DNA of 64,000 bases, taken from the NCBI GenBank assembly GCA_029964075.1, contig CM057147.1, positions 13,413,513-13,477,512 of the forward strand, given 5' to 3'. The position numbers and the translations under genes were made by a program. This document shows positions 32,538 to 45,731 of this stretch, one piece after another (positions within the stretch are counted from its first letter, which is position 1; each line of letters starts with the position of its first letter). This DNA comes from Patiria pectinifera (taxonomy: Eukaryota > Echinodermata > Asteroidea > Valvatida > Asterinidae). Under the pieces are notes generated by a model that saw only the letters and a list, made by a program, of their open reading frames with translations, was not told the origin of the DNA and searched no databases.

Positions 32538-33944
32538 AATGAAAGCTAGCACCCACATCCAAAACTTTTTAAGAGGCTTGAACACATTCCACCCCCTCCC
32601 CCCCGGGATTGGGTGGTGCTTCAGTATATTCCAGCACCCCATCCCAAAAGTTGGGGGGTGCTGCATTTACCCACATCAACCCCCGTTCCTACCGGCTTGA
32701 ACCAACAAAAGTACTAGCTGAACAGAGTGAGCACGGTACAGGTTATCGCTTCGAGGAGACGGCCGGACCGAAGCGGGAGCGGACTGCTATACGGTGATGG
32801 GTGAGACAACACAGCTGGGCGGGGGCCATGGAGTGTACCGAACTACACTACAGTTCGAGCCAGTGGGAGTATGTGGCGCATCCCAGGGCATTTTTATTGG
32901 GGGGGGGAGGATTGCTGAAAAGGGGCACTCGCACTTCCGTGCTAAAATGAAAACAGTTTTTTTTTATTCGGACACTTGGGGGGGTACCATCTTTCAATGA
33001 GGGTGATTTGCAAACCGGACGATCATTCACACTATCGGACAATATATGATCATTTTCAGGGAGGCACACGCGCGAAATTCCAAAAAGGCACTACTTACAG
33101 CTGCTATATAATAAACGCACTCATTGTTTGTAAAAAGGGCACCTTTATAAAACAAAACAAAAACACTTGCTTAAAAAAAGAGTGCTCTTGAAAAATATTG
33201 GGGGTAAAAAGTTGCGCAAAAAAGTCACTTGAATAAAAAAAATTACAGTCTTTTCAAAAAATATTGGGTGGGGTGGGTAAATACATAACCCCCCCCCCCC
33301 GGCCGCCCCCCCCCCCCCTTGCCACGCTTGCTACGCCACTGAAGGGGAACACTGTGCACCATTGGTTTAAAATGTTCACGGCAGGACCGTGGTTGTAAGC
33401 TGAACCAATACGGGGGTATGGCTCTCGTGAGCCGGGCGGGCCGTAGCAGGGACGGACCGCGACGGTGTCGGGTGGGTACTGCCTCTGGGCAGGGCTAGCC
33501 ACCAAGCAACCGCACCATAGGTTAAATCTAAGCCAAGTGGGGCGTTCAATTGTCAATCAACGCACCGCAATAAGTGGGTGTATAACTTATCTGAGCCTAC
33601 AATCTCCTTGCATTTAACTGAATCGATGTTGATGGACGAATTTGAATATTAGAAACGGTGAATTCGAATAAAAAACGTTTAAAAATAGCCGGGAAAACCT
33701 ATGCTTTATATATAATTTGAGAAAGTTCATTTTTTTAAATTAAATTGAGCTTTCCTTGGTTCGTAAATAAAATCAAAATCAAAACAAAATATGGGCTATC
33801 CCACAAAAAAAGCATTGGAAAACTGAAGGATGGACCTAGAACCAAACTAAACAAGTTTGCCTATTCCATGTTAAACGCCACAGACCCCCCCCCCAAAAAA
33901 AAACCCAATAATGATATAATTGAAAATACAAGGTTACGCAACGT

Positions 33945-34220
33945 ATGTTCCGATACATGTATGTTCTGACTACTCAGCCTATGTTCCGACTGCTCAAACT
34001 ACGTTCCAACTGCTCAACCGATGTTCCGACACCCCTATATGTTCCGACACATCTTTGTTTCGACACCCCTACAAACGTAAACACATACTGGTCTCTTGCT
34101 CCAACACCCCCGTCTAACGGGCTAACACAATATTATGTGCGGGTTGTCGGAACAAATGGGTGTCGGAACAAAGGTGTGTCGGGAGATAGGTTTGTCGAAA
34201 CATAAGTTTCGACAATTTGA
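33945..34220. repeat. Inverted GTTCCGACA cluster within array units (unit 2 example)
   Basis: Five or six copies of ATGTTCCGAC(A/T) on the left face several GTCGGAACA / GTCGAAACA copies on the right, about 110 bp apart. Equivalent clusters: about 30700-30880, 39330-39600, 46880-47150 and 50378-50650. Subterminal clusters of one short motif in opposite orientations suggest a small DNA transposon whose ends were taken up in the unit, but no target duplication is visible. Confidence 0.6.
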
Positions 34221-35558
34221 AATCTGAAATTGCCTGACAAAAGACGAAATTAACGACGAATTCGAATATAAGAATCGGTGAATTCGAACGAAAAATGTTG
34301 AAAATAGCCGGGAAAACCTATAGTACTTTAATACATAAACGGCCGGTTGCTTACAGGCTAAGCTTTCACATAGTCAAATACTACTGCAGGATTTCAGGGA
34401 ATTTCCAGAAATGTTCTGCTCTTATTGTGTCTCTTTGTCTCTTTTATAATCGAACAATAGCCTACTTGCAAAAATATCTGCTCTGTATAGATTGTTCACA
34501 ACGTTTCCAAGAGTCCTTTGGTAAGTAATTCAGAACGAATGTCGCAACAAGCGGCCGGCATTTCGGGGGAATTCCAGTTAAGCTCTGCCCTTACAGTCGC
34601 TGTTCTGTCTTTTGTAGATCAAACAATAGTTAAAAAAATAAATGGTCGGATGTGTGCCGAGCAAGCTTTCAAGTGGTCCTGGGCAAACACCATCAATTTA
34701 GATTAAAAACACTCGCAGGAATTGAACGGGATTTCCCAGTAACATTCCGTCGAAAACTGACGCTTAAGAAAAGGCCGAACTGGGATCTTGAAGAAATTGA
34801 GTCTACAGTTAAACGTCTGCCTTTTTGTGATATGGAGCTTGGTTGGAGACCGAACGCATGCAATGAAGAAAAGGGTTTTGTTATATACATTTCAGTAATG
34901 GGGGCATCAATGGATAGATTTTTTTTTTTTAAATATAATGATTTGTGATTTTGGTATTCTTATCCCCGAAATATAACATTCAAGTACTTCTAATTCTAAT
35001 ACCTTGTTGATAAAATCCTCAATCTTCAGTTAGAGTTAATGTTGTAAGCGTAACTCATAGCATACATACACATGTGCTTGTCTTCCTCGTATGATATTTG
35101 TTGGCAGAAATGCCTATGTTCATGTTAGCGGCGTAACTAAAGGGGGCGGCATGGGAGGGGCGTGGGGGCAACACGCCCCCACTCCCTATTAAAATAAATT
35201 ATCGCTTCCGCAGGCACCAACTGGATATTTGCCCGTACGTTTTTTACGAGCTGCCATTTTTTTCACGAGTGTTCCTTGTTAACGTTTTGGGAACGTCTTT
35301 AATTATGCCTCCATGAAGAACGCCTGTTGTCCGATAGTGTCCGCTATGAAGGGCGCCTCAATACATACAATATGGTGCCTAGTTGTAATGTGTTGTAATG
35401 TAATGTGTTTGAAATTCAATTTGTAATTAAAGAGGTTGAATGTGACACGAAAAAAAATGTGTGACAAACCTTCGTAAAGAATTCCGGCTAGGTTAGATTC
35501 CTTGCCGGCCTCGTTAGGGTTTTTCCCTTACAATCTCACTTGGCGAAATAGTGCTTAA

Positions 35559-38068
35559 AGAGGTTGTGGAATGCTGGAAATCGTTTTGTTTTTTATATTT
35601 TTATATTGTAGAGTAGACCCATATATAGCATAATGGCAAACTCCCATTCTTTTCTAATGTGCGTTTATATGTTTATAAAACTGAAATTCATCGAGTAATT
35701 TGTTGGTCGGCGAGCGCATAATTGAAATCAATAGTCGTCGGGCTCTTCGTAAAATCAGAAAAAGCGTGACGTAATAAACAGGACTCGTTTATACAATGAC
35801 TGTCTACTGCTGCCCAACTCGCCCCGTCAGCACGTGTGACTCGCGGTCAGGCAGTGAAAAATCAACATTTTGTAAAAGACTCGCGGAGATTGATATTCCT
35901 TCCCATTGCTTAATTTTTGGATGAGTATATTGAACAAGGACACAGTGACCTCTGAGCTGTTTTTCCGTATAAATTTGAGCCCCAACTGTCCGAAAAGTGA
36001 CCAGCGAAAACACGGATACTGCAACTGGCCAGCTGAAAACGCCAGGCAACGCGGCTCTGATGAGTGGTAGGTCTGCGACGTTTGCGTGAAAAACACAGCT
36101 GTGTTTTATCCAAGGACTCAAAGTATTATGTTCATGATAACATTTATAGATGAGCATCAACAGTCCTACCGCAACATTCTTCGTGATTTACAGACAATCT
36201 CAAACGTTATTCTGGTGAATATTCAGTCCACAGAGACGACAAATCGTCAGGTTGTTTTCGAATTATACGCGTACGGAACGCATAACGCATCACGGCAGTG
36301 GATGTTGTCGACCGTGTCCAGAACTAATGTTGTACGGTTAGCAGCGTCGCGGGCCCCGGTCAAGTTCCTTGCGTTGCCTGGTGCTTTTTATGTATACGTT
36401 CGCCGCAAAAAAAATAGTCCTCTTCTCTTTTCTTTCCTTGTGCATTTTAACCCTTGTTTTAACATCCTGAAACGATAATTACGAATTTACTTGAATTTTG
36501 AAATTGTTAACTTTATTGTTTACCCAAAAGAAAAGCCGTAGACTACCGCTTCACCTCGGCCTGTAAACGTGGCTACAAAAAAAGTACAATTCATAAATCG
36601 TAGTCATGCTCCGTTCATAAAACAAAAATCTCTGGACTTACGACATGTTCGGGATCCCGGTTGAAAACAAAATTCACTGGTCCCGAACATTAACAAGCAC
36701 TATCATTATTTTCAGTACCTAATTAAGACTTTATTCAAGCAATTCCAGTGGCAGAGAATTTGTCATTCGATCAAAAGAAGTTCTAGGGAAAATGGAGGGT
36801 GAGGCCTGTCACATTATTCAGCACTAACGTAAGGAAAACTACGCGGTCCTTTTTCTATGCATTTACCTTCAATTTGTGTGTGACAATGCGTGCGCGTATG
36901 CTGCGCAGATAATGGAGGGTCGAGGATACATTTGAACGGGTCTACGGTTCTTCAAGATTGGCAATGGACAATTGGTCCAAAACAGTCTTCCTTATAAATC
37001 ATTAACAAATCATATCTTTATTATTTCTTGTCCAATTTCAACAAATCTCTTGAGAAAAGAAGACTCTTGCCGTACAAAATGTACAGTGCATGATCAGCCT
37101 CTATCGGTTAATTTGGCTGAAATCCGATCTCGTGTTTTCGCACGGTACCCTTCGGACAAACTGCATGGCTACGGAGGATTCTTATTCCTCCATGCTGACA
37201 CCCGGAAAGGAAAGCTGGAAATTTATTGCAAACAAAATGTGATTACAGCCAGCGACTGACACAATTATATGCATTTAGGTTTGCCTTGGCCTAGTACGTT
37301 CGCTACCCGTACACGTATCAACAACGAATTATTTTGAAATTCCAACACCGTTTACCGGTGTCAAAATCTACGGTCCCAACGGCCGGCCGGGCCAGCGGCA
37401 CCGTAGTACATAATACACCCGTGAATTTCCAGCCAGCTTTACATAGCGCGTGTCACGGTGATGCGATGTGCATGTGAATGATCGAGCGATGTTGATAACG
37501 CAGACATTTCTTACTATGGTTGGCCGTTGGGGCAAACACAAAAGAATGATCCCCGATCTATAAATAAAATGATGGGTAACTATCAAAACACTGAATAGTC
37601 AATAGAAAGTACCAAAAAGTCAATGGAGATATCTTTCTATTAAATTCTGAACTTGCCCATTAGAATTTCGGGGGTAAAAGCTGTTGCCAACTACAGTTGA
37701 ATATATGGAGCATGTGGCTGCCCATACAAAATGTCGCTCAGTGTAATTGTAAACAAAGTCATGTCGTTGCGCGGAGTGATTTGCAAAAAGTTTCGCTGGA
37801 ACTACGCTGCATCGGGAGTTCTGTTTATTACGTCATGATTTACTATGTTTTGTTTGCTGCCCCCAACGACGACTTTTACACAAATTGCACGTTCGGGGCG
37901 AAACAGGACCTGAAAAACAGCTCTCAAAAGTACCTTTTGTATTCATTTCATGACAGAAACAATAGTTGTTTTTATTTCATCACACCCTAGGCTACATTAT
38001 TTCATCCCACCCTAGGCTACATATACCCGAAAAATGACGGAAATGTCTTCGAGCATTCCACAACCTCT
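35559..38068. mobile_element. 2.5-kb element with TTAA target duplication, copy 1 (piggyBac-like?)
   Basis: Inverted ends AGAGGTTGTGGAATGCT are flanked by TTAA at 35555-35558 and 38069-38072. Units 1, 5 and others have a single TTAA and no insert at this place (GTGCTTAATGAAAGC), proving the boundaries. TTAA duplication is characteristic of piggyBac, but these ends do not start with the usual CCC, so superfamily assignment is tentative. No transposase is recognisable; open frames are at most about 130 codons. A direct duplication of a 24-bp stretch with ACCCTAGGCTACAT lies near the right end. Confidence 0.85.
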
Positions 38069-38070
38069 TT

Positions 38071-41000
38071 AATGAAAGCTAGCACCCACATCCAAAACTT
38101 TTTAAGAGGCTTGAACACATTCCCCCCCCCCCCCCCACCCGGGATTGAGTGGTGCTTCAGTATATTCCAGCACCCCATTCCAAAAGTTGGGGGGTGCTGC
38201 ATTACCCACATCAACCCCCGTTCCCGCGGGCTTGAACCAACAATAGTACTAGCTGAACAGGGTGAGCACGGTACAGGTTATCGCTTCGCACAGACGGCCG
38301 GACCGAAGCGGGAGCGGACCGCTATACGGTGATGGGTGAGACAACACAGCTGGGCGGGGGCCATGGAGTGTACCGAACCACACTACAGTTCGAGCCAGTG
38401 GGAGTATGTGGCGCATCCCAGGGCATTTTTATTGGGGGGGGGGGGAGGATTGCTGAAAAAGGGCACTCGCACTTCCGTGCTAAAATGAAGACGGTTTGTT
38501 TTTTCTTTGGACACTTGGGGGGTACCATCTTTCAATGAGAGTGATTTGCAAACCGGGCGATCATTCACACTATCGGACAATATATGATGATTTTCAGGGA
38601 GGCACACGCGCGAAATTCAAAAAAAGGCACTCGTTACAGCCGCTATATAATAAAACGCACTCATTGTTTGTAAAAAGGGCACCTTTATAAAACTAAAAAA
38701 ACACTTGCTTAAAAAAAAGAGTGCTCTTGAAAAATATTGGGGTTAAAAACTTGCGCAAAAAGGCACTTGAATAAAAAAAAAATTGCAGTCTTTTCATTTT
38801 CGTTTAAAAAAACACTTGCTTAAAAAAAAGAGTGCTCTTGAAAAATATTGGGGTTAAAAACTTGCACAAAAAGGCACTTGAATAAAAAAAAAATTGCAGT
38901 CTTTTCAAAAAATATTGGGGGGGGGGAAAAACATAATTAACCCCACCACCGGGCCAAACCCCCCGCCCAACTTATCTGAGCCTACAATCTCCTTGCATTT
39001 AACTGAATCGATGTTGATGGACGAATTTGAATATTAGAAACGGTGAATTCGAATAAAAAACGTTTAAAAATAGCCGGGAAAACCTATGCTTTATATATAA
39101 TTTGAGCAAGTTCATTTTTTAAATTAAATTGAGCTTTCCTTGGTTCGTAAATAAAATAAAAATCAAAACAAAATATGGGTTATCCCATCAAAAAATGCAT
39201 TGGAAAACTGAAGGATGGACCTAGAACCAAACTAAAGAAGTTTGCCTAATCCATGTTAAACGCCACAGACCCCCCCCCCCAAAAAAAGCCAATAATGATA
39301 TAATTGAAAATACAAGGTTACGCAACGTATGTTCCGACACATGTATGTTCTGACTACTCAGCCTATGTTCCGACTGCTCACCCTACGTTCCAACTGCTCA
39401 ACCGATGTTCCGACACCCCTATATGTTCCGACACCTCTTTGTTTCGACACCCCTACAAACGTAAACACATACTGGTCTCTTGCTCCAACACCAAAGTCTA
39501 ACGGGCTAACACAATATTATGTGCGGGTTGTCGGAACAAACTGGTGTCGGAACATAGGTGTGTCGGAAGATAGGTTTGTCGAAACATAAGTTCCGACGAT
39601 TTGAAATCTGAAATTGCCTGACAAAAGACGAAATTAACGACGAATTCGAATATAAGAATCGGTGAATTCGAACGAAAAATGTTGAAAATAGCCGGGAAAA
39701 CCTATAGTACTTTAATACATAAACGGCCGGTTGCGTACAGGCTAAGCTTTCACATAGTCAAATACTGCTGCGGGATTTCAGGGAATTTCCAAAAATGTTC
39801 TGCTCTTATTGTGTCTCTTTGTCTCTTTATAATCGAACAATGACCTACTTTCAAAAATGTCTGCTCTGTATAGCTTGTTCACAACGTTTCCAAGAGTCCT
39901 TGGGTAAGTAATTCAGAACGAATGTCGCAACAAGCGGCCGGCATTTCGGGGGAATTCCAGTTAAACTCTGCCCTAACAGTCTCTGTTCTGTCTTTTGTAG
40001 ATCAAACAATAGTTAAAAAAAAAAAAAAAATGGTCGGATGTGTGCCGTGCAAGCTTTCAGGTGGTCCTGGGCAAACACCATCAATTTAGATTAAAAACAC
40101 TCGCAGGAATTTAACGGGATTTCCCATTAACATTCCGTCGAAAAACTGACGCTTAAGAAAAGGCCGAACTGGTATCTTGAAAAAATTGAGTCTACAGTTA
40201 AACGTTTGCCTTTTTTGTGATATGGAACTTGGTTGGAGACCGAACGTATGCAATGAAGAAAAGGGTTTTGTTATATACATTCCAGTAATGGGGGCATCAA
40301 TGGATAGATGTTTTTTGTTTTGTTTTTAATATAATGATTTGTGATTTTGGTATTCTTATCCCCGAAATATAACATTCAAGTACTTCTAATTCTAATACCT
40401 TGTTGATAAAATCCTCAATCTTCAGTTAGAGTTAATGTTGTAAGCGTAACTCATAGCATACATACACATGTACTTGTCTTCCTCGTATGATATTTGTTGG
40501 CAGAAATGCCTATGTTCAAGTTAGCGGCGTAACTAAAGGGGGCGGCATGGGAGGGGCGTGGGGGGAACACGCCCCCACTCCCTATTAAAATAAATTATCG
40601 CTTCCCCAGGCACCACCTGGATATTTGCCCGTACTTTTTTACGAGCTGCCATTTTTTTCACGAGTGTTCCTTGTTAACGTTTTGGGAACGTCTTTAATTA
40701 TGCCTCCATGAAGAACGCCTATTGTCCGATAGTGTCCGCTATGAAGGGCGCCTCAATACATACAATATGGTGCCTAGTTGTAATGTGTTGTAATGTAACG
40801 TGTTTGAAATTCAATTTGTAATTAAAGAGGTTGAATGTGTCACGAAAGAAAATGTGTGACAAACCTTCGTAAAGAATTCCGGCTAGGTTAGATTCCTTGC
40901 CGGCCTTGTTAGGGTTTTCCCCTTACAATCTCACTTGCGAAATAGTGCTTAAAGAGGTTGTGGAATGCTGGAAATCGTTTTGTTTTTTATATTTTTATAT

Positions 41001-43465
41001 TGTAGAGTAGACCCATATATAGCATAATGGCAAACTCCCATTCTTTTCTAATGTGCGTTTATATGTTTATAAAACTGAAATTTATCGAGTAATTTGTTGG
41101 TCGGCGAGCGCATAATTGAAATCAACCGTCGTCGGGCTCTTCGTAAAATCAGAAAAAGCGTGACGTAATAAACAGGACTCGTTTATACAATGACTGTCTA
41201 CTGCTGCCCAACCCGCCCCGTCAGCACGTGTGACTCGCGGTCAGGCAGTGAAAAATCAACATTTTGTAAAAGACTCGCGGAGATTGATATTCCTTCCCAT
41301 TGCTTAATTTTTGGATGAGTATATTGAACAAGGACACGGCGACCTCTGAGCTGTTTTTCCGTATAAATTTGAGCCCCAACTGTCCGAAAAAGTGACCAGC
41401 GAAAACACGGATACTGCAACTGGCCAGCTGAAAACGCCAGGCAACGCGGCTCTGATGAGTGGTAGGTCTGCGACGTTTGCGTGAAAAAAACAGCTGTGTT
41501 TTATCCAAGGACTCAAAGTATTATGTTCATGATAACATTTATAGATGAGCATCAACAGTCCTACCGCAACATTCTTCGTGATTTACAGACAATCTCAAAC
41601 GTTATTCTGGTGAATATTCAGTCCACAGAGACGACAAATCGTCAGGTTGTTTTCGAATTAAACGCGTACGGAACGCATAACGCATCACGGCAGTGGATGT
41701 GGTCGACCGTGTTCAGAACTAATGTTGTACGGTTAGCAGCGTCGCGGGCCCCGGTCAAGTTCCTTGCGTTGCCTGGTGCTTTTTATGTATACGTTCGCCG
41801 CAAAAAAAATAGTCCTCTTCTCTTTTCTTTCTTTGTGCATTTTAACCCTTGTTTTAACATCCTGAAACGATAATTACGAATTTACTTGAATTTTGAAATT
41901 GTAAACTTTATTGTTTACCCAAAAGAAAAGCCGTAGACTACCGCTTCACCTCGGCCTGTAAACGTGGCTACAAAAAAAGTACAATTCATAAATCGTAGTC
42001 ATGCTCTGTTCATAAAACAAAAATCTCTGGACTTACGACATGTTCGGGATCCCGGTTGAAAACAAAATTCACTGGTCCCGAAATTTAACAAGCACTATCA
42101 TTATTTTCAGTACCTAATTAAGACTTTAATCAAGCAATTCCAGTGGCAGAGAATTTGTCATTCGATCAAAAGAAGTTCTAGGGAAAATGGAGGGTGAGGC
42201 CTGTCACATTTATCAGCACTAACGTAAGGAAAACTACGCGGTCCTTTTTCTACGCATTTACCTTCAATTTGTGTGTGACAACGCGTGCGCGTATGCTGCG
42301 CAGATAATGGAGGGTCGAGGATACATTTGAACGGGTCTACGGTTCTTCAAGATTGGCAATGGACAATTGGTCCAAAACAGTCTTCCTTATAAATCATTAA
42401 CAAATCATATCTTTATTATTTCTTGTCCAATTTCAACAAATCTCTTGAGAAAAGAAGACTCTTGCCGTACAAAATGTACAGTGCATGATCAGCCTCTATC
42501 CGTTAATTTGGCTGAAATCCGATCTCGTGTTTTCGCATGGTACCCTTCGGACAAACTGCATGGCTACGGAGGATTCTTATTCCTCCATGCTGACACCCGG
42601 ACAGGAACGCTGGAAATTTATTGCAAACAAAATGTGATTACAGCCAGCGACTGACACAATTATATGCATTTAGGTTTGCCTTGGCCTAGTACGTTCGCTA
42701 CCCGTACACGTATCAACAACGAATTATTTTGAAATTCCAACACCGTTTACCGGTGTCAAAATCTACGGTCCCAACGGCCGGCCGGGCCAGCGGCACCGTA
42801 GTACATAGTACACCCGTGAATTTCCAGCCAGCTTTACATAGCGCGTGTCACGGTGATGCGATGTGCATGTGAATGAACGAGCGATGTTGATAACGCAGAC
42901 ATTTCTTACTATGGTTGGCCGTTGGGGCAAACACAAAAGAATGATCCCCGATCTATAAATAAAATGATGTGTAACTATCAAAACACTGAATAATCAATAG
43001 AAAGTACCAAAAAGTCAATGGAGATATCTTTCTATTAAATTCTGAACTTGCCCATTAGAATTTCGGGGGTAAAAGCTGTTGCCAACTACAGTTGAATATA
43101 TAGAGCATGTGGCTGCCCATACAAAATGTCGCTCAGTGTAATTGTAAACAAAGTCATGTCGTTGCGCGGAGTGATTTGCAAAAAGTTTCGCTGGAACTAC
43201 GCTGCATCGGGAGTTCTGTTTATTACGTCATGATTTACTATGTTCTGTTTGCTGCCCCCAACGACGACTTTTACACAAATTGCACGTTCGGGGCGAAACA
43301 GGACCTGAAAAACAGCTCTCAAAAGTACCTTTTGTATTCATTTCATGACAGAAACAATAGTTGTTTTTATTTCATCACACCCTAGGCTACATTATTTCAT
43401 CACACCCTAGGCTACATATACCCGAAAAATGACGGAAATGTCTTCGAGCATTCCACAACCTCTTT
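38071..43465 (+). repeat. Array unit 3 (carries the TTAA element)
   Basis: 5395 bp, the closest relative of unit 2: it shares the TTAA insertion and the tail deletion. It has a private tandem duplication of about 119 bp (about 38695-38930, both copies with AGAGTGCTCTTGAAAAATAT) and lacks the GCTACGCCACTG block. Confidence 0.9.
40953..43463. mobile_element. 2.5-kb element with TTAA target duplication, copy 2
   Basis: Same ends and target as copy 1 (TTAA at 40949-40952 and 43464-43467). Across the longest open frame (36086-36478 versus 41481-41873) I count five base differences, all of which change the amino acid, so that frame is not under protein constraint. The shared position means the element inserted once and was then duplicated with the unit. 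Confidence 0.88.
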
Positions 43466-45731
43466 AATGGAAGCTAGCACCCACATCCAAAACTTTTTAA
43501 GAGGCTTGAACACATCCCCCCCCCCCCCACCCGGGATTGGGTGGTGCTTCAGTATATTCCAGCACCCCATTCCAAAAGTTGGGGGGGGGGGTGCTGCATT
43601 ACCCACATCAACCCCCGTTCCCGCCGGCTTGAACCAACAAAAGTACTAGCTGAACAGAGTGAGCACGGTACAGGTTATCGCTTCGAGGAGACGGCCGGAC
43701 CGAAGCGGGAGCGGACCGCTATACGGTGATGGGTGAGACAACACAGCTGGGCGGGGGCCATGGAGTGTACCGAACCACACTACAGTTCGAGCCAGTGTAT
43801 GTGGCGCATCCCAGGGCATTTTGATTGGGGGGGGGGAGGATTGCTTAAAAAGGGCACTCGCTCTTCTGTGCTAAAATGTAGACAGGTTTTGTTTTTCTTC
43901 GGACACTTGGGGGTTCCATCTTTCAAAAAGGGTGATTTTCAAACCGGACGATCATTCACACTATTGGACAATGATGATTTTCAGGGAGGCACACGCGCGA
44001 AATTCCAAAATGGCACTAGTTACAGCCGCTGTATAATAAAACGCACTCATTGTTTGTAAAAAGGGCACCTTTATAAAAATAAAAAAAAAAACACTTGCTT
44101 CAAAAAAGAGTGCTCTTGAAAAATATTGGGGGTAAAAACTTGCGCAAAAAAGGCACTTGAATAAAAAAAATTACAGTCTTTTCAAAAAATATTGGGTGGG
44201 GTGGATAAATACATAACTACCCCCCACCGGGCCGGGCCCCCCCCCCCTCCTGCCACGCTTGCTACGCCACTGAAGGGGAACACTGTGCACCATTGGTTTA
44301 AGATGTTCACGGCAGGAGCGTGGTTGTAAGCTGAACCAATACGGGGGTATGGCTCTCGTGAGCCGGGCGGGCCGTAGCGGGGACGGACCGCCACGGTGTC
44401 GGGTGGGTACTGCCTCTGGGCAGGGCTAGCCACCAAGCAACCGCACCAAAGGTTAAATTTAAGACAAGTGGGGCGTTCAATTGTCAATCAACGCACCGCA
44501 ATAAAATAGCCGGGAAAACCTGCGGGCTGCGCAGCGGCTCACGCGCTAGTCCTTTTTTTTCTTCTTTTTTTTCTTAACTTTTTTTTATGAAGCTATCGCC
44601 CAATTCCAAGAGTCCTTGAGTAAGTAATTCAGAACAAATGTCGCAACAAGCGGCCGGGATTTCAAGTTAAGCTCTGCCCTTACAGTCTCTGTTCTGTCTT
44701 TTGTCGATCAAACAATAGTTTTAAAAAACACCCAAATAGTCGGATGTGTTCCGAGCAAGCTTTCAAGTGGTCCTGGGCAAACACCATGAATTTAGATTAA
44801 AAACACTCGCAGGAATTTATTGGGATTTCCCAGTAACATTCCGTCGAAAACTGACGCTTAAGAAAAGGCCGAACTGGGATCTTGAGGAAATTGAGTCAAC
44901 AGTTAAACGTTTGCCTTTTTGTGATATGGAACTTGATTGGAGACCGAACGCATGCAATGAAGAAAAGGGTTTTGTTATATACATTTCAGTAATGGGGGCA
45001 TCAATGGATAGATGTGTTGTTGTTTTTTTTATATAATGATTTGTGATTTTGGTATTCTTATCCCCGAAATATAACATTCAAGTACTTCTAATTCTAATAC
45101 CTTAATTGTTGATAAAATCCTCAATCTTCAGTTAGAGTTAATGTTGTAAGCGTAACTCATAGCATACATACACATGTGCTTGTCTTCCTCGTATGATATT
45201 TGTTGGCAGAAATGCATATGTTCAAGTTAGCGGCGTAACTAAAGGGGGCGGCATGGGAGGGCGCGTGTGGGGGACACGCCCCCACTCCCTATTAAAATAA
45301 ATTATCGCTTCCCCAGGCACCACCTGGATATTTGCCCGTACTTTTTCACGAGCTGCCATTTTTTTTCACGAGTGTTCCTTGTTAACGTTTTGGGAACGTC
45401 TTTAATTATGCCTCCATGAAGAACACCTGTTGTCCGATAGTGTCCGCTATGAAGGGCGCCTCAATACATACAATATGGTGCCTAGATGTAATGTGTAGTA
45501 ATGTAATGTGTTTGAAATTCAATTTGTAATTGAAGAGGTTTTACTGTCTTTTTGACTTAAGCTCAAAATGTCTGTTCCTAAAACGTGTAATAATGAAGAT
45601 TTTAACGCGTCTGAATGTGTCACGAAAGAAAATGTGTGACAAACCTTCGTAAAGAATTCCGGCTGGGTTAGATTCCTTGCCGGCCTTGTTAGGGTTTTCC
45701 CCTTACAATCTCACTTTGCGAAATAGTGCTT
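43466..45731 (+). repeat. Array unit 4 (internally deleted)
   Basis: 2266 bp. The whole GTTCCGACA region and the first half of the next block are gone; at the junction sits the 44519-44604 sequence that matches 5121-5199 of the synthase intron. It shares the GCTACGCCACTG block with unit 2 and has a private short tail deletion (GATTTTAACGCGTCTG). Confidence 0.9.

Larger units (their letters stand above)
32538..38070 (+). repeat. Array unit 2 (carries the TTAA element)
   Basis: 5533 bp including the 2.5-kb element at its 3' end. It has a C-rich block (about 33286-33580, GCCACGCTTGCTACGCCACTG onward) otherwise seen only in unit 4, and a deletion in the tail that joins AGAGGTT to GAATGTGACACG, shared with unit 3. 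Confidence 0.9.

Noticed and set aside
34652..34948. 98-codon ORF in array unit 2, also present in unit 4, with a plausible-looking acidic/basic sequence
   Set aside because: Units 3, 5 and 6 have an extra A in GAAAAACTGACGC that breaks the frame, no motif is recognised, and the upstream part differs among units.
36086..36478. 130-codon ORF in both TTAA elements as a real gene
   Set aside because: All differences counted between the two copies change the protein, so no constraint is visible, and it resembles no transposase.
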